DNA of 64,000 nt from DASUAS01 sp963809795 (GCA_963809795.1 CAWELN010000002.1:37358-101357), one strand, 5' to 3'; positions 1-8,879 are shown, counted from the stretch's first letter. Program-made: numbers and translations. Notes: generated from the letters alone by a model not told the origin.

Positions 1-1022
1 TGGCCGCCGTTGGTGTTCAGCGGAAGCTCCCCGTCGCGCGCGATCCGGGCACCGCCCTCCACGAACGGACCGCTCTCGCCGTGGCCGCAGAAGCCGAGCG
101 CCTCCAGCCACGACATGGTCAGGAACGAGAAGCCGTCGTAGAGCTCGGCGATGTCGACGTCGGCCGCGGTGAGGTCGGTACGGGCCCACATCGACCGCGC
201 GGCGTCCAGCGCGCCCATGGTGGTGAGGTCGGCGCGCTGATCCCACGACGGACGGTCGACGAACCCGGTGCCGACCGCCTCGACCACCGGTGCGGCGTGG
301 TCGACCGCGCGCCCGTGCTCGGCCACCGACACGACGACCGCGGTCGACCCGTCGGCGGGGATGTCGCAGTCGAACAGGCAGAACGGCGTGGTGATCATGC
401 GCGCCGCGAAGTAGTCGGAGCTCGACATCGGCTCACGCAGGATCGCCTTCGGGTTGAGCTCGGCGTTGCGGCGTGCGTTCAGTGCGATCTGCGAGAGCTG
501 CTCGCGGGTGGTGCCGAACTCGTAGAAGTGCCGCTGCGCGTAGAGCGCCAGCCAGTTCGCGGCCGAGTACGCACGGAAGGGCAGCGTCCACTGCACCATG
601 CCCCCGGCGCCCGCGCCGCCGCCCACGCCGATGGGGCGCCGGCCGCCACTCCCCTGGCCCGTCGCCTCGGTGACGGTGCGGTACACCAGCACGTGGCGGG
701 CGAGCCCCGCGCCGACGGCCAGGACCGCGTTGATCACCGCCTGGATCTGCGCCGCCCCCTCCGCCGAGCCCGAGTACCAGTTCAGGCCCAGCCGCAGCGC
801 GTCCTGCATCTCGACCACGCCCGGGCCCGCGAAGTCGCTCCCGCCGGCGCCCCCGCCGGGATAGGTCGCCAGGCCGTCGATGTCGGCGAACGTGAGGCCG
901 GCGTCGGCGACCGCCTCCTGCGCGGCCTCGATGGTGAGGTCGACGCCGGTCCGGTCGAGGCGGCGGCCGATGGCCGACTGGCCGATCCCGGAGATCACCG
1001 ACTGCCGCTCGAAGGCACTCAC
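1..1022 (-). CDS. Thiolase-fold (Ltp2/SCP2-like) protein, 3' truncated by window edge
   Basis: The first 340 codons of a thiolase-fold protein run off the left edge of the window. It starts at a GTG whose GTGA overlaps the stop of the DUF35 gene just upstream, so the two are translationally coupled. The N-terminus resembles lipid-transfer-type thiolases (ISGIGQSAIGRR). The usual nucleophile stretch NxCxxG is replaced by NWYSGSA, and late motifs ELYDGFSF and LGFCGHGE match the retro-aldolase Ltp2 subgroup. In steroid side-chain degradation Ltp2 works in complex with a DUF35 protein, and the neighbour is exactly that. Inference: an acyl-CoA aldolase or lipid-transfer protein rather than a true thiolase. 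The substrate cannot be read from sequence. Confidence 0.8.
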   Translation of the reverse strand, partial: MSAFERQSVISGIGQSAIGRRLDRTGVDLTIEAAQEAVADAGLTFADIDGLATYPGGGAGGSDFAGPGVVEMQDALRLGLNWYSGSAEGAAQIQAVINAVLAVGAGLARHVLVYRTVTEATGQGSGGRRPIGVGGGAGAGGMVQWTLPFRAYSAANWLALYAQRHFYEFGTTREQLSQIALNARRNAELNPKAILREPMSSSDYFAARMITTPFCLFDCDIPADGSTAVVVSVAEHGRAVDHAAPVVEAVGTGFVDRPSWDQRADLTTMGALDAARSMWARTDLTAADVDIAELYDGFSFLTMSWLEALGFCGHGESGPFVEGGARIARDGELPLNTNGG

Positions 1023-1438
1023 CGACCCGCTCCGGGCGTCACGGGCCGAAAGAGTGGGAGGTAGATCGGATCGTGGTCGGCGAAGACCACCTCGACCGGC
1101 ATGCCGATGTGCACGTCGTCGGGCCCGCAGTCGACCAGGTTGGTCGTGAGCCGCACGTCAGGCTGCTCGTCGATGGCCACCAGCGCGATCACGTACGGGT
1201 CCGTGGTGCCGTCCCACGCCTGGTGGTTCACGGTGAAGCTGTAGACGGTGGCCCGGCCGCTCACCGCGGTGGGCTCGGGCGTCCCGCCGCACTGGGCGCA
1301 GTACGGCACCGGTGGGTGCACGAGGACCTCGCACTCGGCGCAACGCAGGAAGCGCAGCACGCCGTCCCTGCCCGACGTCCAGAAGAACTCGTTGTCGAAG
1401 TCGAGCGCAGGCAGCACCCGGATGTGCGGATCCTCCAC
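1019..1438 (-). CDS. DUF35 / OB-fold Zn-ribbon partner protein
   Basis: A 139-residue protein with an N-terminal rubredoxin-like zinc ribbon (CAEC then CAQC, residues about 33-50) followed by an OB fold (TVYSFTVNHQ, VALVAID). This is the standard DUF35 architecture. DUF35 proteins bind acyl-CoA and partner thiolase-fold enzymes. It is first in a two-gene unit with the downstream Ltp2-like gene (4-base GTGA overlap). A second copy of this gene pair occurs near 46.7-48.3 kb. Confidence 0.88.
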   Translation of the reverse strand: MEDPHIRVLPALDFDNEFFWTSGRDGVLRFLRCAECEVLVHPPVPYCAQCGGTPEPTAVSGRATVYSFTVNHQAWDGTTDPYVIALVAIDEQPDVRLTTNLVDCGPDDVHIGMPVEVVFADHDPIYLPLFRPVTPGAGR

Positions 1439-1498
1439 CGGTTCCTCCTGGCGGGTCGTCTTGTGTCGCGAGCGGGGGTCACGTTACGTTGCGCCGCG

Positions 1499-2257
1499 AT
1501 GTCGCCGCGCCGCCTGTACCTCCACGAGACCGTCGACATCGTGGGCCAGGGCCAGTACGAGTACATGGAGCACCTCTGGAAGGACCCGGTGCTGCGGATG
1601 CCCGAGATGTTCGGGCTCCAGGGCTCCTTCTACGTGTGTGCGGCGGGCGGCGGGCGCTGGCCGCAGGTGATCAACATCTGGGACGTCGGCACGCGGGGTT
1701 GGACCGGGTGGGCGTCGAACGTCGACCGCATGAACCTCAAACGGCGCCAGGCGTTCTACGGCGACTGGTGGGACGAGGCCGCCAAGTGGCGCACCGGCGG
1801 GTACGACCGGCTGTGCGGCGGCGTGCCCGGGAGCCCCAGCACCGAGGAGCTCCAGCAGGCGGGCGTCCAGGGCACCCTGTTCGTGCACGAGGTGCTCACC
1901 GTCCGCCCGGGCGCGCAGCTCGACTTCCTGGCCGCGGTCGTCGAGCAGCGGGTGCCGCTCATGCGCGAGTACGACCACGAGCCCACCGGCCTCTACGAGG
2001 TGCTCTCCAACCAGCACGAGGTGGTGATGGTCTGGGCGACGGGCATCCCGGCCCAGGTCCGGCTGCGCCGCAACCGCGACGCCGCCCATGGCCTCGACGA
2101 CGACGGTGAGGCCGACGACCGCCTCGTGGCATGGGAGCGCACGGCGGCCGAGTTCGTGACCGGCGGCGACAGCCACGTCATGACACCACTCCCGCGTACC
2201 GTGTACGGGCCTCCCGGCTGGGAGGACGCAACCCTGTCCGATTGGCTGGAGAAGTAG
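1499..2257 (+). CDS. NIPSNAP-like dimeric alpha/beta-barrel protein, uncharacterised
   Basis: A 252-residue protein with the ATG chosen because similarity-like coding signal begins at MSPRRLYLHETVDI. It is rich in Trp/Tyr and has two related halves: YLHETVDIVGQGQYEY, and later LFVHEVLTVRPGAQLDF. That is the pattern of tandem NIPSNAP/dimeric alpha-beta-barrel modules. No catalytic motif is recognisable. It is divergent from the DUF35 gene, with about 60 bases between the two starts, and precedes a crotonase. Its role is unknown; the setting suggests acyl-CoA or terpenoid-like catabolism. Confidence 0.6.
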   Translation: MSPRRLYLHETVDIVGQGQYEYMEHLWKDPVLRMPEMFGLQGSFYVCAAGGGRWPQVINIWDVGTRGWTGWASNVDRMNLKRRQAFYGDWWDEAAKWRTGGYDRLCGGVPGSPSTEELQQAGVQGTLFVHEVLTVRPGAQLDFLAAVVEQRVPLMREYDHEPTGLYEVLSNQHEVVMVWATGIPAQVRLRRNRDAAHGLDDDGEADDRLVAWERTAAEFVTGGDSHVMTPLPRTVYGPPGWEDATLSDWLEK

Positions 2258-2392
2258 CGGAGGCGTGCCCGGAGGGCGGGACGGCGGAGCGGATTCGATC
2301 ATGAACGGAGAACTAGGGCGGAGAAGTAGCGGAGGCGTGCCCGGAGGGCGGGACGGCGGAGCGGATTCGGTCATGAAACTGGAGAACTAGGG
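2248..2392. repeat. Two tandem 72-bp direct repeats overlapping a gene 3' end
   Basis: A 72-base unit beginning GGAGAAGTAGCGGAGGCG occurs at 2248 and again at 2320. A short third fragment (CTGGAGAACTCG) runs into the start of the next gene. Copy 1 contains the last codons and stop of the upstream gene, so the duplication seems to have arisen from that 3' end. The copies differ at only a few positions near their ends. The unit supplies the sequence just before the crotonase start codon. Confidence 0.85.
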
Positions 2393-2404
2393 CTGGAGAA
2401 CTCG

Positions 2405-3196
2405 ATGGAGCTCGAGACACTGCTGTACCGCGAGGAGAACGGGGTTGCGTACGTCACCCTCAACCGCCCCGAGGTGCAGAACAGCTTCGACTACACGATG
2501 ATCGACGAGCTTGCGAAGGTCTGGCAGGCGCTGCGCTGGAACCACGACGTGCGGTGTGTCGTCCTCACCGGCGCGGGCGACAGAGCGTTCTGCACCGGCA
2601 ACGACCGGAGCACGATCCCGTTCGACGTGAAGTGGGATCCGTACACCTACGACGACCCCGGCGTCTCGATCGGACCGCGGGTCAACCGCATGTGGAAGCC
2701 GGTGATCGCCGCGGTCAACGGCACCGCCGCGGCCGGCGCGTTCTATCTGCTCGGCCAGGTCGACTTCATCATCGCCGCCGACCACGCGACCTTCGTCGAC
2801 CCCCACGTCACCTACTCGATGCCCGCGGTCTACGAGCCGATCGAGGCACTGGCCAAGATGCCCTTCGGCGAGGCCATGCGCGTCGCGCTGCTCGGCGCCA
2901 GCGAGCGCATGTCGGCGCGACGAGCCTACGAGGTCGGGTTCGTGAGCGAGGTCGTCCCATTGGAAGAACTCATGGATGCGGCCACGTGGGCGGCCGAGGC
3001 CATCGCGGCACAGCCTCCGGCGGCGATCATGGCGACGCTGCGCACGCTCTGGGCCGCGCGCGAGATGTTCCCTGCGCAGGCCACCGCCCTCGGGAACACG
3101 TTCCTGCACCTGGGCATGGACACCGACAAGGAGAACCTGAAGGAAGGCGAGGAGACGTTCGCGACCCGTCCCCGCACCAAGCCGCGGATCAGGTAG
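2405..3196 (+). CDS. Enoyl-CoA hydratase/isomerase (crotonase) family protein
   Basis: A full-length 263-residue crotonase. Visible features are VTLNRPEVQNSFD at the N-terminus, the CoA/oxyanion segment AFCTGNDRS (residues about 60-68) and the second oxyanion loop NGTAAAGAFY (about 105-114). The two glutamates of classical enoyl-CoA hydratase are not conserved: the first position is Tyr and the second falls in DPHVT. Hydratase chemistry is therefore not assured. The C-terminus (RPRTKPRIR) lacks an obvious extension. The gene converges with the thiolase-SDR gene, overlapping it by 8 bases at the 3' ends. Confidence 0.85.
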   Translation: MELETLLYREENGVAYVTLNRPEVQNSFDYTMIDELAKVWQALRWNHDVRCVVLTGAGDRAFCTGNDRSTIPFDVKWDPYTYDDPGVSIGPRVNRMWKPVIAAVNGTAAAGAFYLLGQVDFIIAADHATFVDPHVTYSMPAVYEPIEALAKMPFGEAMRVALLGASERMSARRAYEVGFVSEVVPLEELMDAATWAAEAIAAQPPAAIMATLRTLWAAREMFPAQATALGNTFLHLGMDTDKENLKEGEETFATRPRTKPRIR

Positions 3197-5186
3197 GCGC
3201 TCGGGACGCCGCCAGCGTCTCCATCAGCTCCTGGACGTCGCTCATCGTGAGCATCCCGCCCGCGGGCACGATGGTGAGCTCGGGGATCGTCAGTGCGGGA
3301 TGGGCGAGGAGCATGGCCACGAACTCGGCGATGGTGCGGCCGAGGTCGGCGGACCGCATCCGGTTCTTGTAGATGACCGCGGCCTCCACCCACCGCGGCG
3401 TGAGGGCCGCGGCCTCTTCCATGTCGAAGTCGCGTGCGAAGTCGGTGTCCTCGGTGTCGCCCACCGCCATGCGCACGAACCGACGCTCCGGGTGCTCCGC
3501 CCGCCAGGATTGGATGGTCCGGTCGAGCGCGGCCTTGCTCGCCTGGTAGGGGCCGAGGCCGAAGTACCCGCCGCCCACGCTGATCGAGGAGAGGAAGACG
3601 ACGACGCCGTCCTCGCTGAGGTGCGGCAGCGCGGCCTGGGTGACGAGCGCGGGGCCGATGGCGTTGGTCGCGATCACCCGCTGCCACGTGTCGGCGTCGA
3701 CGTGCTCGAGGGGCGCCAGCGGCGACACCCCGGTGGAGTAGAGGAGCGCGTCGATGCCGCCCATGGCGTCGACCGCCTCGCCGACCAGCTCGCGGCACCG
3801 TTGGGGGTCGGTGACGTCGGCGGAGATCGCGGTCCCGGTGCCGGCGCTGGTCACGACCTCGGCCAGCTTCTCGGCGCTGCGGCCGACCACGGTGATCCCG
3901 GCGCCGGCCTCGGCCGCGGCCAGGGCCGCGCCGCGCCCGATGCCGGCGGAGCCACCGACGACGAGGATCCGCTTCCCGGAGAGGTCGATGTCGACGTGCT
4001 TGCCGCCCACGGTCAGGCGACCTCGAGCGACGAGCGCCGAACCCATGCCGCCCCCGGCGCACATCGAGACGACCCCGTGGGTCGCGCCGCGGCGGCGGAG
4101 CTCGTTCATCATGGTGACCACCATGCGGGCGCCCGTCGCGGCGATCGGGTGACCGAGGCTGCAACCACTGCCGTTGACGTTCACGATCGTGGGGTCGATG
4201 CCCAGCGTGCGGACCGCGGCGACCGGCACCGAGCAGAACGCCTCGTTGATCTCGAAGAGGTCGATGTCGTCGATGGTCAGGCCGGCGCGCTCGAGCGCTT
4301 TCGGGATCGCCAGCGTCGGCCCCATGCCGGTGCGGGCCGGCTCGAGGCCGGACGACGCCCACGACACGACGCGCGCCAACGGGCGCAGCCCATGGGCCTC
4401 GGCGTAGTCGTCCGCGGTCACCAGGAGCGCGGCGGCGGCGTCGTTGAGGCCCGCCGCGTTCCCCGCGGTGACGGTCGCGCCGTCGATCTCCGGGTGCAGG
4501 GGCTTGAGCTCGGCGAGCGTCTCCACGGTGGTGCCGCGCCGCGGATGCTCGTCGACGCTGAACACGCGGGCGTTGCCATCACGGTCGGTGTACTCGACGG
4601 GGACGATCTCCTCTTCGAACGCACCGGAGTCGATGGACGCGATGGCACGGCCGTGGCTGTACGCCGCCCACTCGTCGACGTCGAGCCGGGTGAGCCCCAT
4701 CTCGCGGGCGGTGTTCTCGCCCACCGTGATCGACATGTCGAACGTCGGCGCGTCGGGGGTCTCGGGATGGCTGGGCGACATCCACATCTGGGGCTCCCCG
4801 CCCGGCTCGAGCACCTTCCACGTCTGCGGCGACGTGCTGAGGCTCTCGGTGCCACCGGCGATGACGACCCGGTCCATGCCGGCCCGGATGCTGCCGGCGC
4901 CGATCTGCACCGCGCTCAGGCCGGAGGCGCAGTGCCGGTTGTCGGCCATGCCGGGGACCCCGGTGAGGCCGAGGCGCACGGCGACGTTGCGGGCGATGTC
5001 ACCCCCGCCCTGCAGCGACTCGCCGAGCACGACGTCGTCGATGTCGGCCGCGTCGATGCCGGCGCGACTCACGGCCTCACCGACCGCGATCTCCGCCAGG
5101 CGGAATGCGTCGACGTCGATGAGCGATCCCTTGCGGGCCCGCCCGATCGGGGTGCGGGCGGCAGCGACGATGACGGCTTCGGTCAC
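3189..5186 (-). CDS. Thiolase-SDR fusion protein (acetyl-CoA acyltransferase + short-chain dehydrogenase)
   Basis: A 665-residue single reading frame. Residues 1 to about 392 are a thiolase with nucleophile Cys in NRHCASGL, NEAF, the SLGHPIAATGAR histidine motif and CAGGGMG. Residues about 400-665 are an SDR with GGSAGIGRG for cofactor binding, SSIS, and the catalytic pair in YQASK. Thiolase plus ketoacyl/hydroxyacyl-CoA dehydrogenase activities are consecutive beta-oxidation steps, so a fusion is chemically reasonable. An in-frame GTG lies exactly at the junction (4010) and could start the SDR alone. Because indels are common in this sequence, the fusion may be an artefact of a lost stop. 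Confidence 0.8.
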   Translation of the reverse strand: MTEAVIVAAARTPIGRARKGSLIDVDAFRLAEIAVGEAVSRAGIDAADIDDVVLGESLQGGGDIARNVAVRLGLTGVPGMADNRHCASGLSAVQIGAGSIRAGMDRVVIAGGTESLSTSPQTWKVLEPGGEPQMWMSPSHPETPDAPTFDMSITVGENTAREMGLTRLDVDEWAAYSHGRAIASIDSGAFEEEIVPVEYTDRDGNARVFSVDEHPRRGTTVETLAELKPLHPEIDGATVTAGNAAGLNDAAAALLVTADDYAEAHGLRPLARVVSWASSGLEPARTGMGPTLAIPKALERAGLTIDDIDLFEINEAFCSVPVAAVRTLGIDPTIVNVNGSGCSLGHPIAATGARMVVTMMNELRRRGATHGVVSMCAGGGMGSALVARGRLTVGGKHVDIDLSGKRILVVGGSAGIGRGAALAAAEAGAGITVVGRSAEKLAEVVTSAGTGTAISADVTDPQRCRELVGEAVDAMGGIDALLYSTGVSPLAPLEHVDADTWQRVIATNAIGPALVTQAALPHLSEDGVVVFLSSISVGGGYFGLGPYQASKAALDRTIQSWRAEHPERRFVRMAVGDTEDTDFARDFDMEEAAALTPRWVEAAVIYKNRMRSADLGRTIAEFVAMLLAHPALTIPELTIVPAGGMLTMSDVQELMETLAASRAPT

Positions 5187-5242
5187 GATTCAGCTCCTGA
5201 GCGGGTCGCGGTGGACCCGCCACTGTAACCCCGCGTCCGGAA

Positions 5243-7429
5243 TCAGGACCCAGGGACCGGCACCCGCTCCTCCGCGGCCAGCCGCGCCAGCTCGGCGTCG
5301 ACGTCGGGCCCGGCCTCCACGTGCAGCCGCGGGACGATCCGGTCGAGCCAGCGGGGGAACCACCAGTTCCGGTCGCCCAGGAGCTCCATCGTCGCCGGCA
5401 CGAGCACCATGCGCACGACGGTGGCGTCCACCAGGATGGCCGTGGCCAGGCCGAGGCCGAACAGCTTGAGCGTCGTCGCGTCGGCGAGCACGAAGCTGCC
5501 GAACACGGTCACCATGATCAGCGCCGCCGCCGTGATCACCCGGGCGGTCGAGGCGAGACCGTCGGCGACCGCGAGCGCGTTGTCGCCGGTGCGGTCGTAC
5601 TCCTCCCGGATGCGCGAGAGCAGGAACACCTCGTAGTCCATCGAGAGCCCGAAGAGGATGGCGAACATGATCATCGGGATGAACGGGGCGATCGGCCCGG
5701 TCTGCTCGACGCCGAAGACGCCCTTGAGCCAACCCCACTCGAACACCGCCACCACCACGCCGTAGGCCGCGCCGATGGAGAGCAGGTTCATGATCACCGC
5801 TTTGAGCGGTACGAGCAGGCTGCGGAACACGGCCATCAGGAGCAGGAAGCTCAGCACGAGCACCGCGCCGATGAAGATCGGCAGCCGCGAGGCCAGCCGC
5901 TCGGACACGTCGATGCTCGACGCGGTGAGCCCGCCGACGTGCACCGTCATGTCGGAGCCGCGTAACGCGTCGGGAATCACGTGGTCGCGCAGCTCGGCCA
6001 CGAGATCGGTCGTGCTCTGCGACTGCGGCGAGCTGCGCGGGATCAACCGGATCACCGCCGCATCGCCCGACGGGCTGGGCGACGGCGGTGACACCGCGGC
6101 GACATCACGCGTCTCGCCGAGGCGCGTGACCAGCGTGTCGAGCGCGGAGGTGTCGGTGCCCTTCGGGAACTCGGCCGCCAGGATGAGCGGGCCGTTGAAT
6201 CCAGGTCCGAAGCCCGCGGCGACCATGTCGTAGGCGCGCCGCGTCGTGTCGGTCGTCGGGTTGCCACCCGAGTCGGGGAAGGCCAGGCGCATCGAGAACA
6301 GCGGGATCGCGAGGGCAATCAGGATCACGAGGCCGCCGGCGAGCGCGGGCCAGGGGCGACGCTGCACGACCCGGCTCCACCGGAACCAGAGGCCCTGCTC
6401 GCGCGGCTTGGGCGCCCGGTGGCGCCGGATGGAGAAGCGGTCGATGGCCCGCCCGGCGAAGCCCAGGACCGCGGGCAGCAGGGTGATCGACGCCACCATC
6501 ACGACCGCCACCGTGACCGAGGTGCCGACCGCCATGCCGTTCACGAAGTCGACGCCCATGAGAAACAGACCGAGCAACGAGATGATCACCGTGCAACCGG
6601 CGAAGACGACCGCGCGGCCCGCGGTGTCGATGGCGCGCACGACCGCGTGCTCGGGCTCGAAGCCCTCCGCGAGACCCTGTCGGTAGCGGGTGACGATGAA
6701 CAGCGCGTAGTCGATGCCGACCCCGAGGCCGATCATCGACGCCAGCTGGGTCCCGAAGTCGGGCGTGGCGATGACATGAGAGAGGAGCTCGACCAGCCCG
6801 ATCCCGATCCCGATGCCGAACAGCGCCACGAGGATCGGCAGACCCATCGCGATCAGCGAGCCGAACGCGACCAGCAGGATCACGACGGCGGCGAGGATGC
6901 CGATGAGCTCGGCCGGTCCCAGGCCGCCGAACTCCTGGAACATGCGCCCGCCGAGGGCGACGCGGACGCCGGCACCGGCGGCGTCGTCGGCGAGGTGCCG
7001 GATGTCGCTGATCGTGCGGTCCGGGATCTTCTCGGCCGTACGGTCGAACTGCACGGTGGCGTAGGCCACCCCGCCGTCACGCGCGACCTGACGGGAGCCC
7101 TCGGCCGTGTACGGGCTCACCACCGCGGTCACGTGCGGGACCCTCGCCACCTCGGCGAACAGCGCCTCCATGCGGTGCTGCACGGCGGGGGCCCCGACGC
7201 CATCGGCGGAGGCGAACACGATCTGGCCCTCGTCGCCGGCCTGCGCGGGGAAGCGCGACTGGAGGAGGTCGGTCGCTCGTTGCGACTCGGTGCCCGACAG
7301 GTGGAAGCCCTGGGAGAACGTCGCGCCGACGCTCGACCCGACCGCGCTCACCGCGACGAGCGCCACGATCCACAGGACCACGACCCGTCGCCGGCGCCGG
7401 TAGGACCATGCGGCCAGCCGTTGCAGCAT
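5243..7429 (-). CDS. MMPL/RND-family exporter
   Basis: A 728-residue membrane transporter of the MMPL (hydrophobe/amphiphile RND) family. It has an N-terminal transmembrane segment after RRRRR, a large extracytoplasmic loop, a block of membrane helices carrying GLGVGIDYALFI, a second loop and a second block carrying FGLSMDYEVFLLSR. These two (G)xxxDYxxF motifs are the conserved charged membrane motifs of the family. The ATG at 7429 is preferred over an upstream in-frame one because GGGAG lies just upstream and the hydrophobic helix follows directly. It is divergent from a marR gene across a palindromic operator, so it is likely repressed by that MarR and induced by an exported lipid or drug. 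Confidence 0.9.
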   Translation of the reverse strand: MLQRLAAWSYRRRRRVVVLWIVALVAVSAVGSSVGATFSQGFHLSGTESQRATDLLQSRFPAQAGDEGQIVFASADGVGAPAVQHRMEALFAEVARVPHVTAVVSPYTAEGSRQVARDGGVAYATVQFDRTAEKIPDRTISDIRHLADDAAGAGVRVALGGRMFQEFGGLGPAELIGILAAVVILLVAFGSLIAMGLPILVALFGIGIGIGLVELLSHVIATPDFGTQLASMIGLGVGIDYALFIVTRYRQGLAEGFEPEHAVVRAIDTAGRAVVFAGCTVIISLLGLFLMGVDFVNGMAVGTSVTVAVVMVASITLLPAVLGFAGRAIDRFSIRRHRAPKPREQGLWFRWSRVVQRRPWPALAGGLVILIALAIPLFSMRLAFPDSGGNPTTDTTRRAYDMVAAGFGPGFNGPLILAAEFPKGTDTSALDTLVTRLGETRDVAAVSPPSPSPSGDAAVIRLIPRSSPQSQSTTDLVAELRDHVIPDALRGSDMTVHVGGLTASSIDVSERLASRLPIFIGAVLVLSFLLLMAVFRSLLVPLKAVIMNLLSIGAAYGVVVAVFEWGWLKGVFGVEQTGPIAPFIPMIMFAILFGLSMDYEVFLLSRIREEYDRTGDNALAVADGLASTARVITAAALIMVTVFGSFVLADATTLKLFGLGLATAILVDATVVRMVLVPATMELLGDRNWWFPRWLDRIVPRLHVEAGPDVDAELARLAAEERVPVPGS

Positions 7430-7470
7430 CCTGTGCTCCCTCGCCGAAATCGGGGTAACATGCAGATGAA

Positions 7471-7489
7471 CGAACCAATCATTGGTTCG
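7471..7489. promoter_or_regulatory. MarR-type operator in the MMPL/marR divergent promoter
   Basis: A perfect 9-base inverted repeat with a single central base, CGAACCAATCATTGGTTCG, lies between the divergent MMPL and marR genes, 33 bases upstream of the marR ATG. Its size and position fit the site of an autoregulating MarR dimer. A further half-like CAACCATTG follows at 7492-7500. Confidence 0.8.
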
Positions 7490-7521
7490 CTCAACCATTG
7501 ACCGTAGCACAGGAGCCGACG

Positions 7522-7960
7522 ATGTCCAGCCCGGGGGGCGATCAGGAGGTGGCGCGTGAGGTGCTGCACCACCTGATCGGAGTGGTGCAGATCATGAAGC
7601 GGCACGTGACCGCGGTGGCCATGGAGTTCGATCTCACGCTGTCGCAGCTCGACGCCTTGAAGAACCTCGGCGAGCCGTGCTCGCAACGGGAGCTCGCGCA
7701 GTCCCTGCACTTCGACGCGTCGAACGTGACCGACATCGTCGATCGCCTCGAGGAACGCGGTCTGGTCGCGCGCACGATCGACCCGTCGGACCGGCGCGTC
7801 CGGCAGGCTGGTGGTCACCGCCGAGGGAGAGGCGCTGCGCCGGAAGCTGTTCGAGCGGGCGCTCGACGAGGCGCCGATCCAGTCGTTGACGCCGGCGGAG
7901 CAGGGGCAGCTGCGCGACCTGCTCGCCAAGATCGCGCCGGCGGTCGACCTGCCGATCTAG
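7522..7960 (+). pseudogene. MarR-family regulator, frameshifted as sequenced
   Basis: A MarR winged-helix regulator. The helix-turn-helix CSQRELAQSLHFDASNVTDIV and the wing RTIDPSDRR are in the first frame. After about 7800 the frame shifts by one base and continues as LVVTAEGEALRRKLFERAL to a natural stop at 7960. The whole is 146 codons plus one base, the normal MarR length. AGGAG six bases before the ATG supports the start. It likely represses the divergent MMPL exporter and itself. The clean downstream frame suggests either a sequencing indel in CCGGCAGGCTGG or a very recent mutation. Confidence 0.82.
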
Positions 7961-7963
7961 TGG

Positions 7964-8581
7964 CTAGGCGCTCCAGACGTCCACCAGCTCGTCGGTCGTG
8001 CAGATCTTGGCGACCAGCGAGAGGGTGTTCTGGATGATCACGTCGGTGTAGTCGGCGGGGTGACCGGTGATCGCGTCGCGCGCGATGACCACGTTGAACC
8101 CCGCGTTGACGCAGTCGAACGTCGCGTTCGGGATGGCGACGTTCGTCGACACGCCGGCGATGACCACCGTCTTCGCCCCGAGGTTGCGGAGCAGCGTCGG
8201 CACCTCGGTGCCGTTCACCGGGGACAGCCCGCCGATGCGGGTGGAGACGAGGTCGCTGTCGGCGGCCTCGATCCCGTCGACCAGCTCGGTGCCCTCACTC
8301 CCGGGGAGCATCGTCACCGGCCGCTTGGCGGTGCCGGCGAACAACGGTGCGTTGGTGCTCGCACCGCGCCGGTCGGCACGCGTCGCCGCGATGCAGTGCA
8401 GGACCCCGCACCCGGCGTCGCGACCGACCTTCACGATCCGGCCGACGTTCTCGATCATGCCGGTGGCCCGGGCCGACTCCGCCAGCGCGGGCAGCAGGCT
8501 CAGGTCTCCGATGACGCCCTTCTGGCATTCCTGGGTGAGCACCACGGTGCTCGCGGGTACGACGAGGTCTGCGAGCTGCAT
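7964..8581 (-). CDS. Isochorismatase-like cysteine-hydrolase fold protein lacking the catalytic triad
   Basis: A 205-residue isochorismatase-fold protein (VVLTQECQKGVIGD near residue 13; VVIAGVSTNVAIPNA near residue 140). In active members the triad is Asp (DxQ), Lys and Cys (TxVCV). Here the corresponding positions read ECQ, TRIGG and TNVAI, so all three residues are replaced, notably Cys to Ala. It converges with marR at 3 bases' distance. It may be a binding or non-canonical enzyme. The fold assignment is firm; the function is unknown. Confidence 0.8.
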   Translation of the reverse strand: MQLADLVVPASTVVLTQECQKGVIGDLSLLPALAESARATGMIENVGRIVKVGRDAGCGVLHCIAATRADRRGASTNAPLFAGTAKRPVTMLPGSEGTELVDGIEAADSDLVSTRIGGLSPVNGTEVPTLLRNLGAKTVVIAGVSTNVAIPNATFDCVNAGFNVVIARDAITGHPADYTDVIIQNTLSLVAKICTTDELVDVWSA

Positions 8582-8591
8582 GGGCGGAACG

Positions 8592-8879
8592 CTATCCCTC
8601 GAAGCCCAAGCCGGGCTGGTTGGCGGGGGCCGGGCGCTCGGTGGGCGCCGCGCCGTCGTCGGCGGGGTGCTCGACGACCGCGATCACGCGGGCCTGCATG
8701 AAGCGTGCGGTGCGCACCACCTCGCCGGTACGGGTCACCTCGGTGACCTCGACGATGCCCCGGCCGGTCGTGGTCTCCACCCGGCGACCGGCGCGGGTGG
8801 CGACGATCTCGTAGGTACGGGTCTCGCCACCACCCAGCTCCACGACGATCTCGACCCGGTCACCCTTCACGAGCGACAT
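8592..8879 (-). CDS. Small conserved actinobacterial protein, function unknown
   Basis: A 95-residue beta-rich protein (VKGDRVEIVVELGGGETRTYE, then repeated E/V/T strands) with a Pro/Ala-rich tail ending QPGLGFEG. The start MSLVKGD at 8879 is chosen because the upstream alternative lies deep inside terC. It still overlaps the 3' end of terC by 20 bases, suggesting coupling. No named family is recognised. The N-terminal half looks like an SH3-like or OB-like small barrel. Confidence 0.55.
   Translation of the reverse strand: MSLVKGDRVEIVVELGGGETRTYEIVATRAGRRVETTTGRGIVEVTEVTRTGEVVRTARFMQARVIAVVEHPADDGAAPTERPAPANQPGLGFEG

Noticed and set aside
3300..5228. A 642-codon open frame on the plus strand
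   Set aside because: It is the antisense shadow of the thiolase-SDR gene: Arg/Gly/His/Asp-rich, with no domain, while the minus frame has perfect motifs. The same reasoning removed many other long shadows (for example 6419-7501 plus, 33895-36885 plus, 39762-41372 plus).
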